A stretch of 64,000 nucleotides of DNA from JAOAFX01 sp965649105 (GTDB lineage Bacteria > Hydrothermota > Tepidihabitantia > SM23-42 > JAOAFX01), in contig CBFGJP010000002.1 in the NCBI GenBank assembly GCA_965649105.1, positions 1-64,000 on the forward strand, given 5' to 3'. Shown here one piece after another: positions 63,640-64,000 of this stretch (its first letter is position 1; the number at the start of each line of letters is the position of its first letter). Below the pieces are notes generated by a model that was not told the origin of the DNA, searched no databases, and saw nothing but the letters and a program-made list of their open reading frames with translations. Position numbers and translations under genes: made by a program.

Positions 63640-64000
63640 TTACTCTTTCTTTTCTTCTGTTGATTTTTCTTGGACTGACTCTTCTTCTTTCTTATGCTGT
63701 TTTTTTGCTTTCTTCTCTTCTTCCTTTTCTTCGGGTTTTTCTTCCGCTTTTTCCTCAAAAGTTTCTTCTTTTATTTCAAGTAGGTTTTTATCATCTTTTT
63801 TCTTTACAAGCACTGCGAATGTCAATGTATTCCCGGCATAGTAGATTGAGCAACCGAGAGACATTACACCGAGAACTATCAAATAATAAATTATTCCCAA
63901 AATAAAAGAAGCAATTGCACCGGCCCAGGTTTCGTAGGCGGCTACATATTCAGGCGGGAATAAGAGATTGGGCATGCCTATCCATTCTATATACCCCGTA
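63640..64000 (-). CDS. Membrane protein with charged tail, cut by window edge
   Basis: The frame is open to the window end; codons upstream of ATG 63975 read as protein (GYIEWIGMPNLLFPPEYVAA), so the true start is probably outside. Visible: one or two membrane helices (AIASFILGIIYYLIVLGVMS), then a Lys/Glu-rich tail of about 50 residues (EEKEEEKKAKKQHKKEEES). No family recognised. Confidence 0.6.
   Translation of the reverse strand, partial: TGYIEWIGMPNLLFPPEYVAAYETWAGAIASFILGIIYYLIVLGVMSLGCSIYYAGNTLTFAVLVKKKDDKNLLEIKEETFEEKAEEKPEEKEEEKKAKKQHKKEEESVQEKSTEEKKE

Overview
The window (about 38% GC by eye, no mobile elements, no CRISPR array) looks like chromosome from an uncultured anaerobic, diderm bacterium of the FCB side of the tree, most like candidate phylum WOR-3/Stahlbacteria. 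The reasons are lpxC/lpxD (lipid A), several beta-barrel and lipoprotein genes, two secreted enzymes with type IX-like C-terminal sorting domains, a four-subunit pyruvate:ferredoxin oxidoreductase, and NAD-linked PyrK/PyrD. The phylum is an inference; no marker gene settles it.

Layout. 1-9.6 kb: cytoplasmic GH13 glucanase, Ca2+/cation antiporter, a peptidase/propeller/beta-barrel fusion, a solute-binding lipoprotein and a frameshifted PH-like membrane protein. 9.6-13.1 kb (minus): fabG-acpP-fabF-coaE-zinc ribbon. 13.2-19.5 kb (plus): aminotransferase, phosphohexomutase, a secreted peptidylarginine deiminase-like enzyme, panC, a small outer-membrane protein. 19.6-27.4 kb (minus): nadE, two lipoproteins, tRNA-Ile, ferredoxin, and a DUF4159/DUF4175/TPR operon. 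27.5-38.8 kb (plus, except DUF72): yidD-like operon, M6 protease, histidine kinase, tldD, TPR lipoprotein and pyrK-D-F-E. 38.8-43.8 kb: transporters, RNase P RNA, Thi4-type thiazole synthase. 44-51.3 kb (plus): porCDAB, HAD phosphatase, an exported TldD/TldE-like pair. 51.4-55.1 kb (minus): aspartokinase and a diguanylate cyclase behind an attenuator. 55.1-64 kb: MFS, aldehyde dehydrogenase, lpxD-lpxC, larC, sigma/anti-sigma pair, adenosine-specific kinase, era, and a gene cut by the window edge.

Promoters are unusually uniform: TTGAC(A/T), 16 bp, TATAAT. The rnpB promoter calibrates the start site at 6-7 nt after the -10 box. By that rule about eleven genes have their ATG exactly at +1, that is, leaderless mRNAs, while others have 10-90 nt leaders with a Shine-Dalgarno sequence. 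This rule also decides several gene starts.

The most interesting items are: (1) an amino-acid attenuator at 54.91-55.06 kb with a 32-residue, Ile/Leu/Val-rich leader ORF and two mutually exclusive hairpins, in front of a small unknown gene, a diguanylate cyclase and aspartokinase; (2) a secreted enzyme matching Porphyromonas peptidylarginine deiminase in layout and active-site residues; (3) the leaderless promoter grammar; (4) short uncharged signal-like N-termini on about nine proteins; (5) two MFS genes whose first membrane helix lies upstream of any ATG.
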